Origin: Cryptomeria japonica
Taxonomy: Eukaryota > Streptophyta > Pinopsida > Cupressales > Cupressaceae
NCBI RefSeq assembly: GCF_030272615.1
Contig: NC_081410.1
Coordinates: 116,073,140-116,137,139 of the forward strand
Direction of reading: 5' to 3'
DNA: 64,000 nucleotides
A program made the translations under genes and the position numbers. The notes beneath the pieces are model-generated. The model searched no databases. It was not told the DNA's origin and saw only the letters and a list, made by a program, of their open reading frames with translations. Below, one piece after another: positions 1 to 13,048 of this stretch (the first letter of the stretch is position 1; every line of letters starts with the position of its first letter).

Positions 1-264
1 GTTCTTTATTGAGCTCTTGTGCATACAAAAATCTGAGAGCAAGCATATCAAACAAGATCAATGGAGATAGGAAGAATGGAGATCAAAACCCTATTGGACA
101 TGTGATGGTATAATCTTTATGATTTTGAGTTATTTTGCATTGTCTTAGGTTATCTTCATATGTTATGGTGGATCTTTGTTCATTGTTAGGCTAGGGTTTG
201 GTGGTTGAATCCATTTTAGTCTTTCAATATTGTTGTTATTTGTTATCCATTTTCACCATATACA
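1..264 (+). mobile_element. Truncated gypsy LTR (3' part)
   Basis: This stretch is the reverse complement of the outer part of the LTR at 40329-40590 and 50222-50480, with scattered substitutions. Shared landmarks include the CAAGATCAATGGAGATAGGA block and the closing TATCCATTTTCACCATA. It ends near CATATACA, matching the family's LTR end CATAAACA. No primer site follows, so it is a 3' LTR or solo LTR in plus orientation whose remainder lies left of the window. Confidence 0.88.
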
Positions 265-1042
265 GGCATTACTCTCAGGGATCAAAGAACTAAAGGAGCA
301 AATGAAATGACCCAAAGAGGATAGATTATGTATGTAATAAGCATATTGGTGCTAGATTTGATAAACTACAAATTGTCTAGAATAATCAGCAAGGTAGATG
401 ATACTTGGAAGGCATATGTAGATTTTGTGTAGGGGGAAAAGTGAGACTAAGTAAACAAACCCTAATGCCACTCTCGTGTACACATTCATGGAATACGAAA
501 GATACTAGGGAGGTAACACACTTAGACTACTTCTTGTTAGGAACAAAGAGCCAAGGATTACCTCTTAGGGTTTCTATTCCTTTGTTGTAAATGAGAGAGT
601 GGAGAAAAGAAAAGTGCAGATTTGAATGATTAACCTAGAATGCAAGTATACATAAACAACCCTAATCTGGAAATGCAGAATTGAGAATAACTAATATACT
701 AATGAAAAGTACAAATTAGGAGAAAAATTCAAAGGTGCACGTGTGCCAAAAATCTAAGCCAAAATGTCTAGGACTGGAGTGCTACGCCCCTATCCTGATT
801 CTGCAAATTGGAAGCTATAATTGACAGACTAGGACCTGAAGACTACAAACTATTGTTATGCCAAAATGTGCCAAAATCTGGGAGGACCAGGGCACCATGC
901 CCCTATCTCGAGTAGGACTAGGGTGCCACGCCCTTGTCCCAGTAGCTTTTGTTGAGATTTGGTCCCTGGAACTGAGTTTGTATGCTCTGTCGGTCCTAAA
1001 ATTTGCAACGACGCTTGGATCCCGAATCTGCACATGTAGCTG
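265..1042. other. Unassigned intergenic debris
   Basis: There is no convincing coding sequence; short open frames have no recognisable domain. The only structure I see is the triplicated motif at 770-940, listed separately. Confidence 0.5.
770..940. repeat. Three copies of a ~27-bp GC-rich motif
   Basis: Copies start at 770, 883 and 914 and follow the pattern AGGACYRGRGYRCYAYGCCC plus a short tail. The last two are adjacent with a 31-bp period. Each carries a near-palindromic GGGTGCCACGCCC-like core. The motif is probably internal to a degraded LTR or UTR. I know of no function. Confidence 0.6.
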
Positions 1043-1600
1043 TGTTAATCTTAGAGGGGGGGTGAATCAGTATTAACAATAATTTCAAATCAGAAACTTA
1101 GACTCATAAAACTTTCACCAAATCAAACATAGACCAACACTAGGGTCATTTACTAGTACCGGTATCTGCTGCTAAACTAATATATCAATGTTGCACATTG
1201 AGTCTTCATTAACCATGCATAAACTAAAAGTAAAGCATAATATCACATCAAAACATTCACCACATGAACACCATGATTTTCACGTGGAAACCCAAATAGG
1301 GAAAAACCACGGTGGGAATTGGTACCCACAAGAATTGTGCACTCTTTTGGAATGCGCCATGTTAGGAGCCTAGCCCAATTAGGAGCTTACAAAGATGCCC
1401 TATTAGGAGTCACCCGGTTAAGGGATTTACCTCAGCCCTGTTAGGAGCTTTGATCTGTTAGGATCAACCTCACAAGAGGATTTAGAAATCAGATGTTGAG
1501 TCACCCTATTAGGGGATTTACAATATAAGGCCTGACAGGACCTACCTAGTTAAGGGATTTTGACTGTTGCAATTGTTAGGAAACAATAGTGAATGACCTG
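1043..1600 (+). repeat. LTR-like remnant with TTAGGAG iterations
   Basis: It begins TGTTAATCTTAGAGGGGGGG followed by TGAATCAG, and later has a CACGTGGAAACCC...GGGAAAAACCACGG block. A similar layout (TGTTAAGC...GGGGGGTG...GTGAAAACC...AAAAAACCAC) occurs at 39140-39372, which suggests one LTR family. From 1361 to 1580, imperfect GTTAGGAG/ATTAGGAG/GTTAAGGG units recur about eight times at irregular 20-60 base spacing. I cannot place the far end or a TSD. Confidence 0.5.
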
Positions 1601-4600
1601 GTTTTTGCACTTAATTGCTTGCTTGATCGGATCCAATTAATCTCTTAGTCTGCAACACTCTGGAAGATCTTCTCACACTTTGGTTTGGCTACACACTCTT
1701 CTCAAAACCACCAACTGACACAACAAACATCAACAATACTGACATAAATAACTTTTACAACTATGCCGACAACTAAAACCCTAGATACATCAAGATTTTA
1801 CAATACATATCATCAAGGATCATATCAGATCATTACAACATTTTACAAGACAATATCAATTGTAGAGTGATCATAAGTCATCATTGATTCCCAAAAAATT
1901 CCATCTTCTAATGCGCCAAAACAACAATTCAATTTTCCATGCAGGTTGTGCCACGTCATCTTAAACATTTGAACTTGATGTAGATCACCGCCAAACCAAA
2001 AATCATCACCGATTAAGAGAATTCTTTATCGGTCCTTAAACCCTAGCAAAAGCTTAACAAAAATTATAAACATAAATTTTGGTTGTCACAACATGATGCA
2101 GTTTCGGTCAGATACATGTTATAATAATACAAAATCACATTCCAAACCACAAAGTCTCAATCACCGCCATTCATTAGATACAATCAAATATTTCCTTGTT
2201 TACCGGTTAAGGTCCTAATTCCCAGTTTCCTGACTCTTTACCAGTAAGCTCTTTCCGGTAGACCAAAAAAGACTTAGATGATAAAATATAAATAAGCATC
2301 AGTAATCATAAACATTAGTTGCCATCAATGACAACATAAATAACTGATCAATGTCATCAAGCCAATCAATCTCAATCTCTTCATCACACCTCAACTATAT
2401 CATCACCAACAGTCCTTTACCGGTTCAACCAACATTCTACTATCTGCATCATCAGTTATGCCAATTATGCCAACAAGCTGAAAATAGGGTTTTGGGTGGC
2501 TATGTAGGGTTTTTCCTTAATCAAACCCAGGTTTCATTGATTTCCACCTCAACAAATAGCTGATTTGTATAGTAAAATAGTGTGTGCAAGATCCTAAGAT
2601 GAATGCAAACAATCTAGAGCAACCCTAAAGAGTAAACCCTAAATGCTTATAATTAACAAAGTAAATTCTCTAAATCAATGATGCAAAGTGATCTAAAGCA
2701 TGAATGTAAATCAAATTGATGTAATGAAGCACATACAAAGACATGGAAACAACATGAAACCATACCCAAACCCAAGGGAGAGGTACAAGCCAATCTTCAG
2801 TCGGTGATCTCCTATTGCTTTCCTGCATCTTCAAAAGCCCCAATTGATGAAAGAATGCTTGATGAATGCTTGATAGGCGTTGTTTAATGTTGTTGAAGAC
2901 TTCAAAAGACCTGCTCTTTCGCTACATAGAAGACTACTTGTGATTGCTTCGCTTCCAACTTCTCTAGATCTTAGATATTGCCTCCAAAATGAAGAAAGAG
3001 AGCTCTTATGTATGAAACCCTAGATCTTAATTCACCCTTAGGCTGACCTGGGATTTAAATTTCCCACCAAATTCTTGCGATTAAGCATTATAATATCATA
3101 AAATTATGCTCCCAAAATTTCAGGAAAAATGGCAAGGACCAGGTGCAACTTGCACCCGATCTGACCAACTTTTCACCAAATTTTTAGGGTTGTTAGATAT
3201 GATGGTATTAGAGTGAATCCCAAAGTTACAGTTGATTATGAGGTGTTTTGATATGCGAAATAGGGTCTTAAAGGTCAAAATAGGACATAATTAGGGTTTA
3301 TGATTTAATGATATATTGAAGGAATAAAATGAAAGGGGGTACACTTAGGGTAAAGGGCCCAACTTTATAATGTGTGAAGTGATGAAATATGAATTTAGAT
3401 TTAATTAATTAAATAATTAAATTCTTAAAGGAGATTGGAAATGTAGGATGCAAAACACACTAAGGCGGGTGCTAAACCAAGCATGGAATAATACCACCTT
3501 AGCAAGGGTGTACAATTTACAATGCTACAGGTTTAAAATTTTCCTTGGCCAAACAAGAATTAGATTTATAAAATGTGAAAGAAGTAAAATATATGGATGC
3601 CAAGGACTTCAACAATAAGGCATATCGCCTAAGTATCTAGATTTGGTTTTGAAGTACCTACAAAAATAAGAACAACCAATGAAATGATGGTGACTCTTCA
3701 AGAGGTAGTTTCCTGCATGTTTAAGATTGACAAGTAATTGAAAGATAAAATTAGTTCAATTGATTCAATTGAGAAGAAAGTGATGTGAGACATCAAAGAT
3801 GATCAAGGTTAAGCTAAAACATTGGAGCAATGGAAAAGTGAATTTTGCACTATAGGCCCCAATCTTTTATCCTCTATATGTGAAAATGATTAATTAAATA
3901 TGAGAAGCCTTAACACTACATTGGATGAGATGTATACCCTAGAGGTAGTTTTTGACAATTTCGGTAAAGAAAGTAGGGCAATTTTAGATGCCAAATATGC
4001 ATCAGACAATGAGAAGATCCATAAGATTCAAGACTTAAAATGACCTTTTGAGAAGATATATGTATCTTGGAGAGACAAATAAGGTTTTTAATTATATTTT
4101 CATTTTAATTGGTCATTAGATTTCAACATATATGATCTAGATCGACAAGTAGCCTGCTTTGGGCAATTTTCAAGTGGTGCAATATTTTTTGTCCAAGCAA
4201 ATAGTTCAATCATCAAGAGTGGAGCTTTTGATTGGAAACATATGATCCATTATTGTATCTTCAAATATAAAATCTTATATTATAATGGGCTCAAGTTCCT
4301 AAGCATCTTTTGTAAATGAAAAATCAAATATGTAGCAAAAAGTTGCCATTAGGTCTTTAGGATGACATAGTTTAATTTTTCTATATAAGGAGCTTGTAAT
4401 GTTGTAAAAACAATCAACCTTTTAGTCTATAATCAGATCTAGCTAAAAAAATTGTGACCTTAAAAGGAGTACTTGTTCTGAATGAGGTATTGAGGGATGT
4501 GTGTCATATTGAGGAATTGCTAAGTATGCTAAGTATAGTTGTAGATAACATCCTTTCTTAGATATATCATTGTAAGGCATAGACAATTTAAACCCTCTTA

Positions 4601-5704
4601 ATATGAAGTTTGGTTGTTAGAAAAATATATTTGTGTGTAATATTTTGACTTTGTGACCCTAGACAGGCACCAATATAAGGTTATTCTAGATCCAAAACCT
4701 AGATTTTAAAACCCTAAAACACAAAATAATTTTAATATTTTTAATTTGTTCAAGTTTTTCCATGTTTTCAAGATGTTGTAATGAAGATTTACTAAAAATA
4801 TAGTTAATTTGACAATAATCATATAGATCTTAGTAAAAGTTGTCAGAGCATATTTTATTTAATCGATAGCATGTAAGTGTCAACTTTCACAAATATTGTA
4901 ATAAGGGCTAACCCCTTAGGCTTAACAGAGCCTAAAGTGCATAGGAGATTAAGGTTATTGTTTGATGTTCACTGGCCACTAATTTGAGTGTCTTAAGAAT
5001 TAAATATACTAGCTTTATAGAGATAATTAGGTAATCAGTTGGAAACACCAATAGATTGGCGACTTTGCTGGGGATTTGTCAAGAAAATAATCCTAATATG
5101 AAAAAGACAAATTTATTAAAGCAAATCTCCCAAAACATTGGGTGGGAACTTTGAAATATATCCTAAACAATTTATAATAGCATTTACCGTAATAATGGTG
5201 GTGGGAGTACTTTGAACAAGCTTGTAGCTCTTGATATGGATAACCAACTTACTCAAAGGTGGAAATAAAAAGGAATGGGAAAATCCCTTCTTGATCAAAA
5301 TGATTCTTTTTCATCAAATAATGAGAGTAGTGGAACTACCCCATCTCTAGAAAATATATATAAACATAACCTCTTACTTATAAACAAGCTAAAATTCAAG
5401 AAGCTTATGAGAAGCAAGAAAGAGAAAGACAGAGTTCAGTTTTATTTTCATCAAAATAGCCCTAACACAAACCTATTTTTAGAACCAGTGTATGAGGATT
5501 CTGTTAATACTATAGTCAATCAATTAGCTCGTGTATACATTTATTTTAAAGTCTCATCATCAAGGATTTGAAGAAGAATTGTTACAGGAAGCAAAGGATT
5601 TGAAGGCTAAGTTAGAAATATTTGAAGCCACAAGGATAAGAGATGATATGAGGACAAGGCTTGATGCCTTAAAAGCTTCGTATATTGCTATAAGTCTTGA
5701 TGAA
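1601..5704. other. Unassigned, no gene recognised
   Basis: About 4.1 kb of AT-rich sequence with many stops in all frames. Parts between about 3690 and 5700 read like decayed Lys/Glu-rich coding sequence on the plus strand: short open stretches, coiled-coil-like heptads near 5575-5700, interrupted by stops. I cannot link them to any family. No LTR ends, TIRs or RNA genes were found. Confidence 0.45.
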
Positions 5705-5862
5705 AAGAATGTTTTCATCATGTATATTGGTGTTATGGTATAATATTATTATGTTTATGTTGTGTATCTTCTCAATTTGTTACTATTAAAGATTAAAAAT
5801 TTGTAATATGTCCTCTCCTTAATTTATGTGGGAAGTGTTTCCACATACATTGCTTCCTTTTA
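5705..5862 (+). mobile_element. Copia A: remnant of 5' LTR
   Basis: The sequence aligns with 25149-25304, the tail of this element's 3' LTR. Both contain TATGTTTATGTTGTGTA, a run of AAAAT-type sequence, CCTCTCC and a final CTTCCTTT. A primer site follows immediately, so this is the end of the 5' LTR. The upstream ~900 bp expected from the 3' LTR is not recognisable, so the 5' LTR is truncated or badly decayed. Confidence 0.65.
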
Positions 5863-5864
5863 GT

Positions 5865-5880
5865 TGGTATCAAAACTTGG
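5865..5880 (+). other. Copia A primer binding site (iMet-like)
   Basis: TGGTATCAAAACTTGG resembles the plant copia/gypsy primer site TGGTATCAGAGC, complementary to the 3' end of initiator tRNA-Met. It lies 2-3 bases after the LTR remnant, as expected. Confidence 0.65.
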
Positions 5881-6124
5881 CCAATTTTAATCCCATTGTT
5901 GGGTAGAGGGTTTTTTGAATTAAGCTCCATTTGAGAGGGAGCTTGTTGTGGAGTGTTTTGCGATTCTGTTGTAGAAACAAAATAAATGACACATCTGAAA
6001 GAATATAAGAGGAGAATTTTAATAGTAGAAACTTTGAGTTGTGAAAAATAAAAATGGAATATATTCTTGTAGATCAAGACTTGCCACCATGGCTTAAGAA
6101 GATTGGGATCTAATGGATAGAAAA
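5881..6124 (+). pseudogene. Copia A: leader and start of gag, interrupted
   Basis: A short leader is followed near 6060 by a stretch reading like copia Gag (LVDQDLPPWLKKIG) before a stop. Gag-like sequence resumes at 11103, on the far side of the 4,973-bp insertion. The last five bases (GAAAA, 6120-6124) are the left target duplication of that insertion. Too decayed to assign a start codon. Confidence 0.5.
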
Positions 6125-8802
6125 TGTGAGGCCCTACCCCGACTCAGTTTGACATTTTCAGTTATTTGCATATTGAGGCTATTATGGATGCTTTATTTTA
6201 TGTTTTATGGACTTAGAACTTATATGATTCCATGATTTGGATCACATTGACATATGTTGATGCTTTATTTTATGCATGATGATTATGAAACTATATAGAT
6301 GTTGCTAGAATAGAATTATTTTGAGATGGTGAATATCATTATTGGAATTGCAGGACTTCTTTTTGATGATAGAAAAATGATGCTTATTTATGAATGGTTC
6401 AATTTTGGAAAATTATGTTAATTGCTTATGTGAAATCGAATTTGAACGAATGAGATATTGAATTATTGTTACCAAATGTATGAGTGTTTGATGTGCAATG
6501 AAATCCATGTATTTGATTATGTATAATTGTGATTATTTGGAATTACTAATGTGTTAATTGAGATGCGCAGGAAAATTATCCATGTGACCATGGAATTTAT
6601 ATGGAGAACCAAGCCTAGACCCAATGTACGTTTGTTAAGCCGGGAGTTGTCTATTTGGAGAGACAACACCCCATTGTAATGTATTTTATTTGTGAAGTGT
6701 ATGATGCTTGAGTGTTAAAATTAATTTATATGTATATGTGTAATCCTACAAGAGACAAATTCCATGTGTGATTTTTATATTGTATTTTTATTGTGTCACT
6801 TGACACATGTGCTGATTAGTGTCATTGATTTTGACTTGTCTCTTGGAGGGAGTTTTGTTTCTACCAAAGCCATTCAAAAACATGAGTGTGGTCCCAAATT
6901 TGCCTTGGGTAGGGAGCCTTGGGAGTGGTCAACTCAAGTTTGACCCGTAGGTAAACTTCAGTTGGGTTTCCAAAGGGTTTAATGGACTCCTAGGGTCAGT
7001 TTTAGGGCTTTTCCAAAGGTCCAAAGGGTATACCTATGGGTTAGGGGTATTTTGAAACATGTGGCTTCTCCCATGTGACTATTTAGTCACCCCAAAAAGT
7101 GGTGTTTCCAAGATGAACGAAAATTCAACTTAGAAAGTTCCTCCTAGGATAGACAACCTTCTCTTTGGATGTCAAACTCTCTTCCCCATCTTTTTCCACC
7201 TTTTCCCTTTCCAATTTTAGTAATGTGTAAGAGTTTGGGAAGGGCAACCAATGGGAACTCTCACCTCACCCAAGGGGTTGGGAAGTGTGTGAGAGGCCTT
7301 CTTAGGCAAGAATTGGAGACTTAGTGAGTAATCACCCACTCTCCATTTTTGGAGATTATGCTTTGTTTTGAAAAATTAGTAGGAGAATAGGATTTTTGGA
7401 GGAATTTGGAGAAAAGTTTGTGTGGAATTGGGCAGCTCATCCCCAACTAATTTTAGCATACCTATTGGCAGAATAAGGTTGGTTTCTTTTTTTATCTCCT
7501 CTTGTTATGTTGTTCATGTTAGTTTATGTTGTTTTGTTGAAGGAAAGAGATGCTTGTAAAGAAAGTGTTTTATGAAGTTTTTGTTGAAGTAAAAAAATGG
7601 GTAGTTTTCATTTCCATGTGTTTTGTTTTGTGTTCTTGTTGTTTTGGGAGTGTCCAAGATCTCCTACTCTTGGGAGGGTAGGAAGATCTTGGGGTGGAAG
7701 GAGTATGACAGCCTTGGGTGAGAGGCTCTCCTTATGGAGAGTGATCTCAAGGGTGTCCTTTGTGACCCTTGTTGCATAGCCTTGTGTATGCATTTGGGGG
7801 TCATAAGGGGAGTAAATATGGCCTTGAGCCTTTTGGGGGGCATAAGGATTGTGGAAGTATTTTGTTGCATTTGTATTGCCATGAGGTGGCTTGTGTTGTA
7901 TTTGGCTTGCAATCTCCCCATTGGTACTTGGTCCACTTCCACCCATGGAAGAATCATCATGAATGTGGTGAAAGTGTAGCTTGGGATGGGAAACTAGTAT
8001 GTTGAGTGTCTTCCTATGTTTGTTGTGGAGTTTGCTTGTTTGTAACTCGTCTAGTGCTTGGTTCTCCAAGCTCGGGGGTGGCTTCTAGTAAGCCTAGGCT
8101 GGGAGGTGAGCTCTCCATGGTCAAAGATGTGTTTTTATTGCAGGTTGCATGGGATGGGAAAAGAAGGATTAAAGAACTATGTTGCTATTTTGTGTTGCAG
8201 AAAAGTGTTTTAAAAAAAAGAGAAAGGGGTAGATTCAATGTAGTAGTTTGTACAAAAGAAGAAATGTGAGCATTTGTTGTATTTACTTTCAAGAAAAGAA
8301 AATGTTGTATTACATTCAAGTTACTATGAAGAGAAAAACATTGTTGGGTTTTCAAACCCATTTGTATTCATAATTACTTTGTATCTACTTTGCTAATGAA
8401 ATACATAATGTCTTCCCTATTTTAGTTAGTTTGCAAATGAAAGAAGCAATGTATCAGATTTTATGTAAATTTTCATGTTTTACAAAAAGAAAGAAAAATA
8501 AATGCATTTCTTATGAATTCTGCAAGTAGATGAAATTTATTGCTACATGTGTCTTATGATATTATGCTGCTGTAAATTTAATTAAAAACAGTCATTTATT
8601 TCACATTATTTGCAAAAAATGAAATCTTAGTATTTGTAGACTATTTCTTTCCAAGGGATTTGCATTTAGTCTTAGTATATTTGCCCAAATAAAAAAAAGT
8701 ATATATGTTTTTTTTTTTTTCTCATTATTCAATCTGCAATAAGCATTGGAAGGTTCTTTATGCATTTAAAAGATTCCCAAAGTAGTTAAAATGGTAATAC
8801 AC

Positions 8803-8806
<4 letters not shown>

Positions 8807-8844
<38 letters not shown>
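8807..8844. repeat. (AT)n microsatellite
   Basis: Uninterrupted AT dinucleotide tract of about 38 bp. Confidence 0.95.
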
Positions 8845-8847
<3 letters not shown>

Positions 8848-9112
8848 ATTCATTGCTTTTCAAAATCAGTTTATAACAAAAGAATACAGTGATGTTTTTT
8901 TTATAGATTTAATATTACTAAGAGAAGAAGAAGAAAACTGATAAAACTTGCTGAATAAGTCATCCAAGAAAAAGAAAATAATATATATATTACTTATACA
9001 TTGTAAATGAAACCTATTTATTTCAAATAAAAACATTCATATTGTTTTACCCTCTTGTAAATGAAATCTGTTTATTTCAAACAAAATCTTTCATATTGTT
9101 TTACCCTTTATC

Positions 9113-9134
9113 TATATGTATATATATATATAAT

Positions 9135-9166
<32 letters not shown>

Positions 9167-9172
9167 ATTATA

Positions 9173-9208
<36 letters not shown>

Positions 9209-9234
9209 ATTATATATATATATATATATATATT
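9113..9234. repeat. Compound (TA)n microsatellite
   Basis: TA dinucleotides are broken at intervals by TAATTATA and TACATA units. It abuts the GC-rich 39-bp array, giving a sharp base-composition change. Confidence 0.95.
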
Positions 9235-9301
9235 TATACGAAAATAATTAAAAAAAAAATTAAACAAAAAAAAAAACTCGCAACACAATGCAACCGCGGG
9301 G

Positions 9302-9496
9302 TTGTGGACTGCGGAACCCACAGACTGTGGGCCGCGCAATCCGCAGCCTGCGGGAAACGCAGACCGCGGGCGGCGCAGTCCGCAGCCTGCGGGAGACGCA
9401 GACCGCGAGCGGCGCAGTCCGCAGCCTGCGGAAGCCGCAGACTGCGGGCGGCGCTGTCCGCAGCCCGCGGTACTCCGCGCTGCCGGCACCCCCTCC
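9302..9496. repeat. GC-rich 39-bp tandem repeat, five units
   Basis: Units start at 9302, 9341, 9380, 9419 and 9458, an exact 39-bp period. Each contains the inverted repeat CCGCAGCCTGCGG and a CGCAGACYGCGGGCGGCGC block. The period is a multiple of three, so long frames open on both strands and encode repetitive Arg/Ala/Pro-rich peptides. I treat these as a by-product. The array is far richer in CpG than its surroundings and sits between (TA)n tracts inside the 6125-11097 insertion. Confidence 0.92.
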
Positions 9497-9957
9497 CCGC
9501 TCCGCCTCCTCCTTTCCCCTCCGCCGCTAGCAAGGTTTAAACACAAAAAAAAAAAAATCCACTCGGCTTCCTTCTCTCTCCGCCGGGTTTTCAACGCAAA
9601 CACAAACAAAAAAAATATATGGAAGTTGGCTTCGGGTTCGGCCCTGCGCGCCGCCACCCGTGGCCGCCGACCCTCCTGCACACACAAGCACACAAGCTAA
9701 AAAAAAAAGGGAAGGGAACTTCATACACACACCTAGCAAGCACACACACAAAAAAAGATAAGTATGGAGGTTTTACACACATGCCCTAACCCTAATTTTG
9801 GGCTAGGGCAAACACATTAGTTCTTGGTGTTGTTTTAAAAAGAGAGGGAGATAGATAAGTGGTGGGTATTTTAAAAAAAAGGGGTAACTTAATATAATAA
9901 AAATTAAAAGCCCCACTCCTTTTTCAGAATACATTCATAGGTAAAATTTATAAGTGA

Positions 9958-9986
<29 letters not shown>

Positions 9987-9990
<4 letters not shown>

Positions 9991-10078
9991 TAGACATATA
10001 TATATATGTATGTCTATACATATATATATATATATATATATATATGTATAGACATATATATATATGTATGTCTATACA
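9987..10078. repeat. Two 34-bp palindromic modules in (TA)n
   Basis: TGTATAGACA...TGTCTATACA occurs at 9987-10020 and 10045-10078, separated by TA repeats. The outer 10-base arms are exactly complementary, so each module can form a cruciform or hairpin. Confidence 0.9.
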
Positions 10079-10318
10079 TACCGGTATACAAAACACTGAC
10101 AGTGAAAGGAAGGATACTGACACCTTGGCCGACTTCAATTTTGTTTATAATGTATTTTGTAATTAATTGTAAAATCATTGTAAGCCAACATGGCGAGTTG
10201 TAATATGACTCATATATGTATGAGATCATTTTGTAATAGGAAAAGGGTGTGAAATAGGATGCAAAATATTGGTTAAGGGTTTATGTTGTAGCAGAGCTTA
10301 AACAGGTATATATATATA

Positions 10319-10532
<214 letters not shown>

Positions 10533-11102
10533 TAGATTAATTTTAGTACTTATTTGGACTAAAAATTTGCTAGATGTAAAATTAAGTTTTGAATTTTTTA
10601 AAAAAAAATATTGGGCAAATGTAGAAGTATTTTTATAAGAAGATTTTGAATACTTAGGCAGATGCGACAAAAAAAATAATAAGCTCAATGATATTTGAAA
10701 GGGCAAGAGGGCCCTTTAAACGATAAATTATAATGTATTTTTAATTCTTGGGGATTTTATTTTAATAAGGTGTTCTAATAATTAGGACAATTAAATTTAG
10801 AACCTAGGTGGTTAAGAAAGATAAGAAAATATTTAGATCATTTAAATTGAGATCATTTTGTTAGGCTTGAGATTTTAATTAATTATTAACGGAGATTAGT
10901 GTTGACCTTTTTGGGAGAAATATTAGCCCTTCGAAGACTTAGTTAAACTTTATCCCTAATTGAATTTAATTACTTGAGTTACACAAATGTAGTTAAGAAC
11001 AAACAAAGTTGCATTATATTAATTAAGTAAGTTGCTAATTTGTTAAGTATTTAAAAAAAAAAATTATTCCGTTCGTGCCCAAAAGTTGGGCATGACAGAA
11101 AA

Positions 11103-12312
11103 GCCAAGCACATCATTAGAGTTTGGCTGAATTTATGTTATTGAATGTTCATGAAGCGAAAACTGCATAACTCCTATGGAAGAAGCTTGGAGATATTCAT
11201 TAGGATAAATTCCTAGTGAACAAGTTATTCTTAAGTAATAAGTTGTATATTCTAAGAATACAAGATGAAGGATCCATAATCAACCTTTTCAATGCATTTA
11301 ACATGCTAGTTGCCTAGTTGAGGTGTTTTGGAGTAAAAATGAAGGAGGATTGTTGCATGGAATTGCTTTATTCTTTCCAAATGTGTGGGAACACCTTCTC
11401 ATGTCCATTGGGATTGTACCACCACCAAGTTCAAGATGGATGAGGTGGTTGCATCATTACTATTTGAAGAGATGCGAAGAAAAACTTTTGAAATGACTAA
11501 GGAGGCCATTGTGGTTAGTGGTAAATATAGAGGCAAGAATAAGGATAAGAAAAAAAAATAAAATAGATACAAATCCAATGATACATCAAAGTGCAGGTAT
11601 AAATTTCAAGGTGACATGTTGGAACTATGGTAAAACTAGTTATTTCCATAAAGAATGAAAGAAAGGGTAAAAAAGAATACCTCCAATTTAGATTTAGACA
11701 AATCCTCTCAAGATGATGGTGAAACATTTTCCATAGCCTTGGAAACACATTCATCTAAATATGTGTGGTTAATAGAATTGACTATGTCTTTTCAGATGAC
11801 CTCACACAGGGGTTGGTTCATAAAGTACGAATAGTTTGACAATGAGGAGGTGTACTAGGGTGACGATTCACATTTGAGGATTGTTGGCTATGGTAGAGTC
11901 TTGATTCAATCCCCATAATGGATGAGTGAAAGGGATGAATATTTTTCTACATATCCTTAGTTTTCGATGATATCTCTTATCTATAAGTAAATTGAAAGAT
12001 GTTGGTGTGCGGTTTGTTTTCTTGAATATGGGATACAAGGGTGTTTAGAGAAGCTATGGATTTTTTAAAAGGGTGTTTATATCGACACTTTGTTCAAGTT
12101 GAATGTGTGCATAATACAATGCAGAATTTCTTCTATTACTTTTAAGTCTTCATCCTCACAATTGGTTGCATCATCTTCTAATGATCATTCTTTCTAGGTA
12201 GTGAACAATGCCAATGCTTTAGAAATGAAACTTCCTACTAAGAATACAATGTCGTGGCACCAAAGAATTGGTCATATTGGTCATATTGTTGAAGGTCTTA
12301 TTGATTATAATT
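11103..12312 (+). pseudogene. Copia A: gag remainder, protease and GAG-pre-integrase remnants
   Basis: Translation across several frames gives copia Gag-like text (NKLFLSNKLYIL, then NLFNAFNMLVA) near 11230-11310. A decayed zinc-knuckle area (GDMLELW) follows near 11610. Near 12245 is the GAG-pre-integrase signature WHQRIGHIG. Many stops and shifts are present. The coding text is cut at 12312 by the solo LTR and resumes after it (DYNL before, MNLIFECF after), so this is one element broken by insertion. Confidence 0.7.
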
Positions 12313-13043
12313 TGTAAACACCTAAAATTGTCCTGTCTAATTAAATAAATATTTTTATTTATTTAATTATTTTATCCTAAGTCTTCTATTAATTAAATAA
12401 ATTCTTATTTATTTAATTAATTCATTTATCCTCTTCTAAGCCTTTCCTCATTTAAATAAATACTTTTATTTATTTAAATTGTCCTTTTCCTAAATTAAAT
12501 AAATATTTTATTTACTTAATTAATCTCACTTCCTCTATTAATTAAATAAATCTTTATTTATTTAATTAATTCATTAGCCTTTTCTACCCATGACACATGT
12601 CATTCATCTCTTAATTCTTCTCTTACCTTACCCCTTTATCATTTAATTATTTCCTCTACCTACCCTTTAATCTTAGCCGACCATTTATCCTATACACCTC
12701 TTAATCTTATCTATCTATTTCTTACAATGTCTTCTATATAAGAGGATACTCTCCTTCATTATAAACCCTAATTTTCTAATCGTCTAATCATCTAATCGAT
12801 CTTATGCAATCAAGCCTTCTTGCAACCAAGCTATCAACCATATTTTCGATCTTTGTTGACCTCTTGTGCACACATATAATCTGAAAGCAAGTATATCAAA
12901 CAAGATCAATGGAGATGGAAGACAATGGAGATTGAAAGCAAACATTGCATCTATGAAAGCAAATGCAATATTAAGTTTTACTCTAGTTCTCACATATCTT
13001 CTAAGGTGTTGGACTTGATATATTATGATGTTTTTGACCACAT
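12313..13043 (+). mobile_element. Solo gypsy LTR, divergent copy, TSD TAATT
   Basis: It starts TGTAAACACCTAAAATTGTC, against TGTAGACACCTAAAATTGTC in the reverse complement of the 41140 LTR. It then follows that LTR in order: five AT palindromes, the GACACATGTCATTCATCTC block, a TATAAGAGGATACTC-type TATA region and the CAAGATCAATGGAGAT block. TAATT flanks it at 12308-12312 and 13044-13048. The final ~100 bp differ from the 40329-51033 family, so it belongs to an older subfamily. No internal region remains. Confidence 0.8.
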
Positions 13044-13048
13044 TAATT

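Noticed and set aside
7597-8269. Overlapping 60-153 codon frames on both strands
   Set aside because: No recognisable domain, mutually overlapping on opposite strands, and inside an LTR-like unit.
9061-9693. Open frames of 80-193 codons on both strands through the GC-rich repeat and TA tracts
   Set aside because: They read Ile-Tyr runs from (TA)n and Ala/Arg runs from the 39-bp repeat on all frames. No domain or start context.
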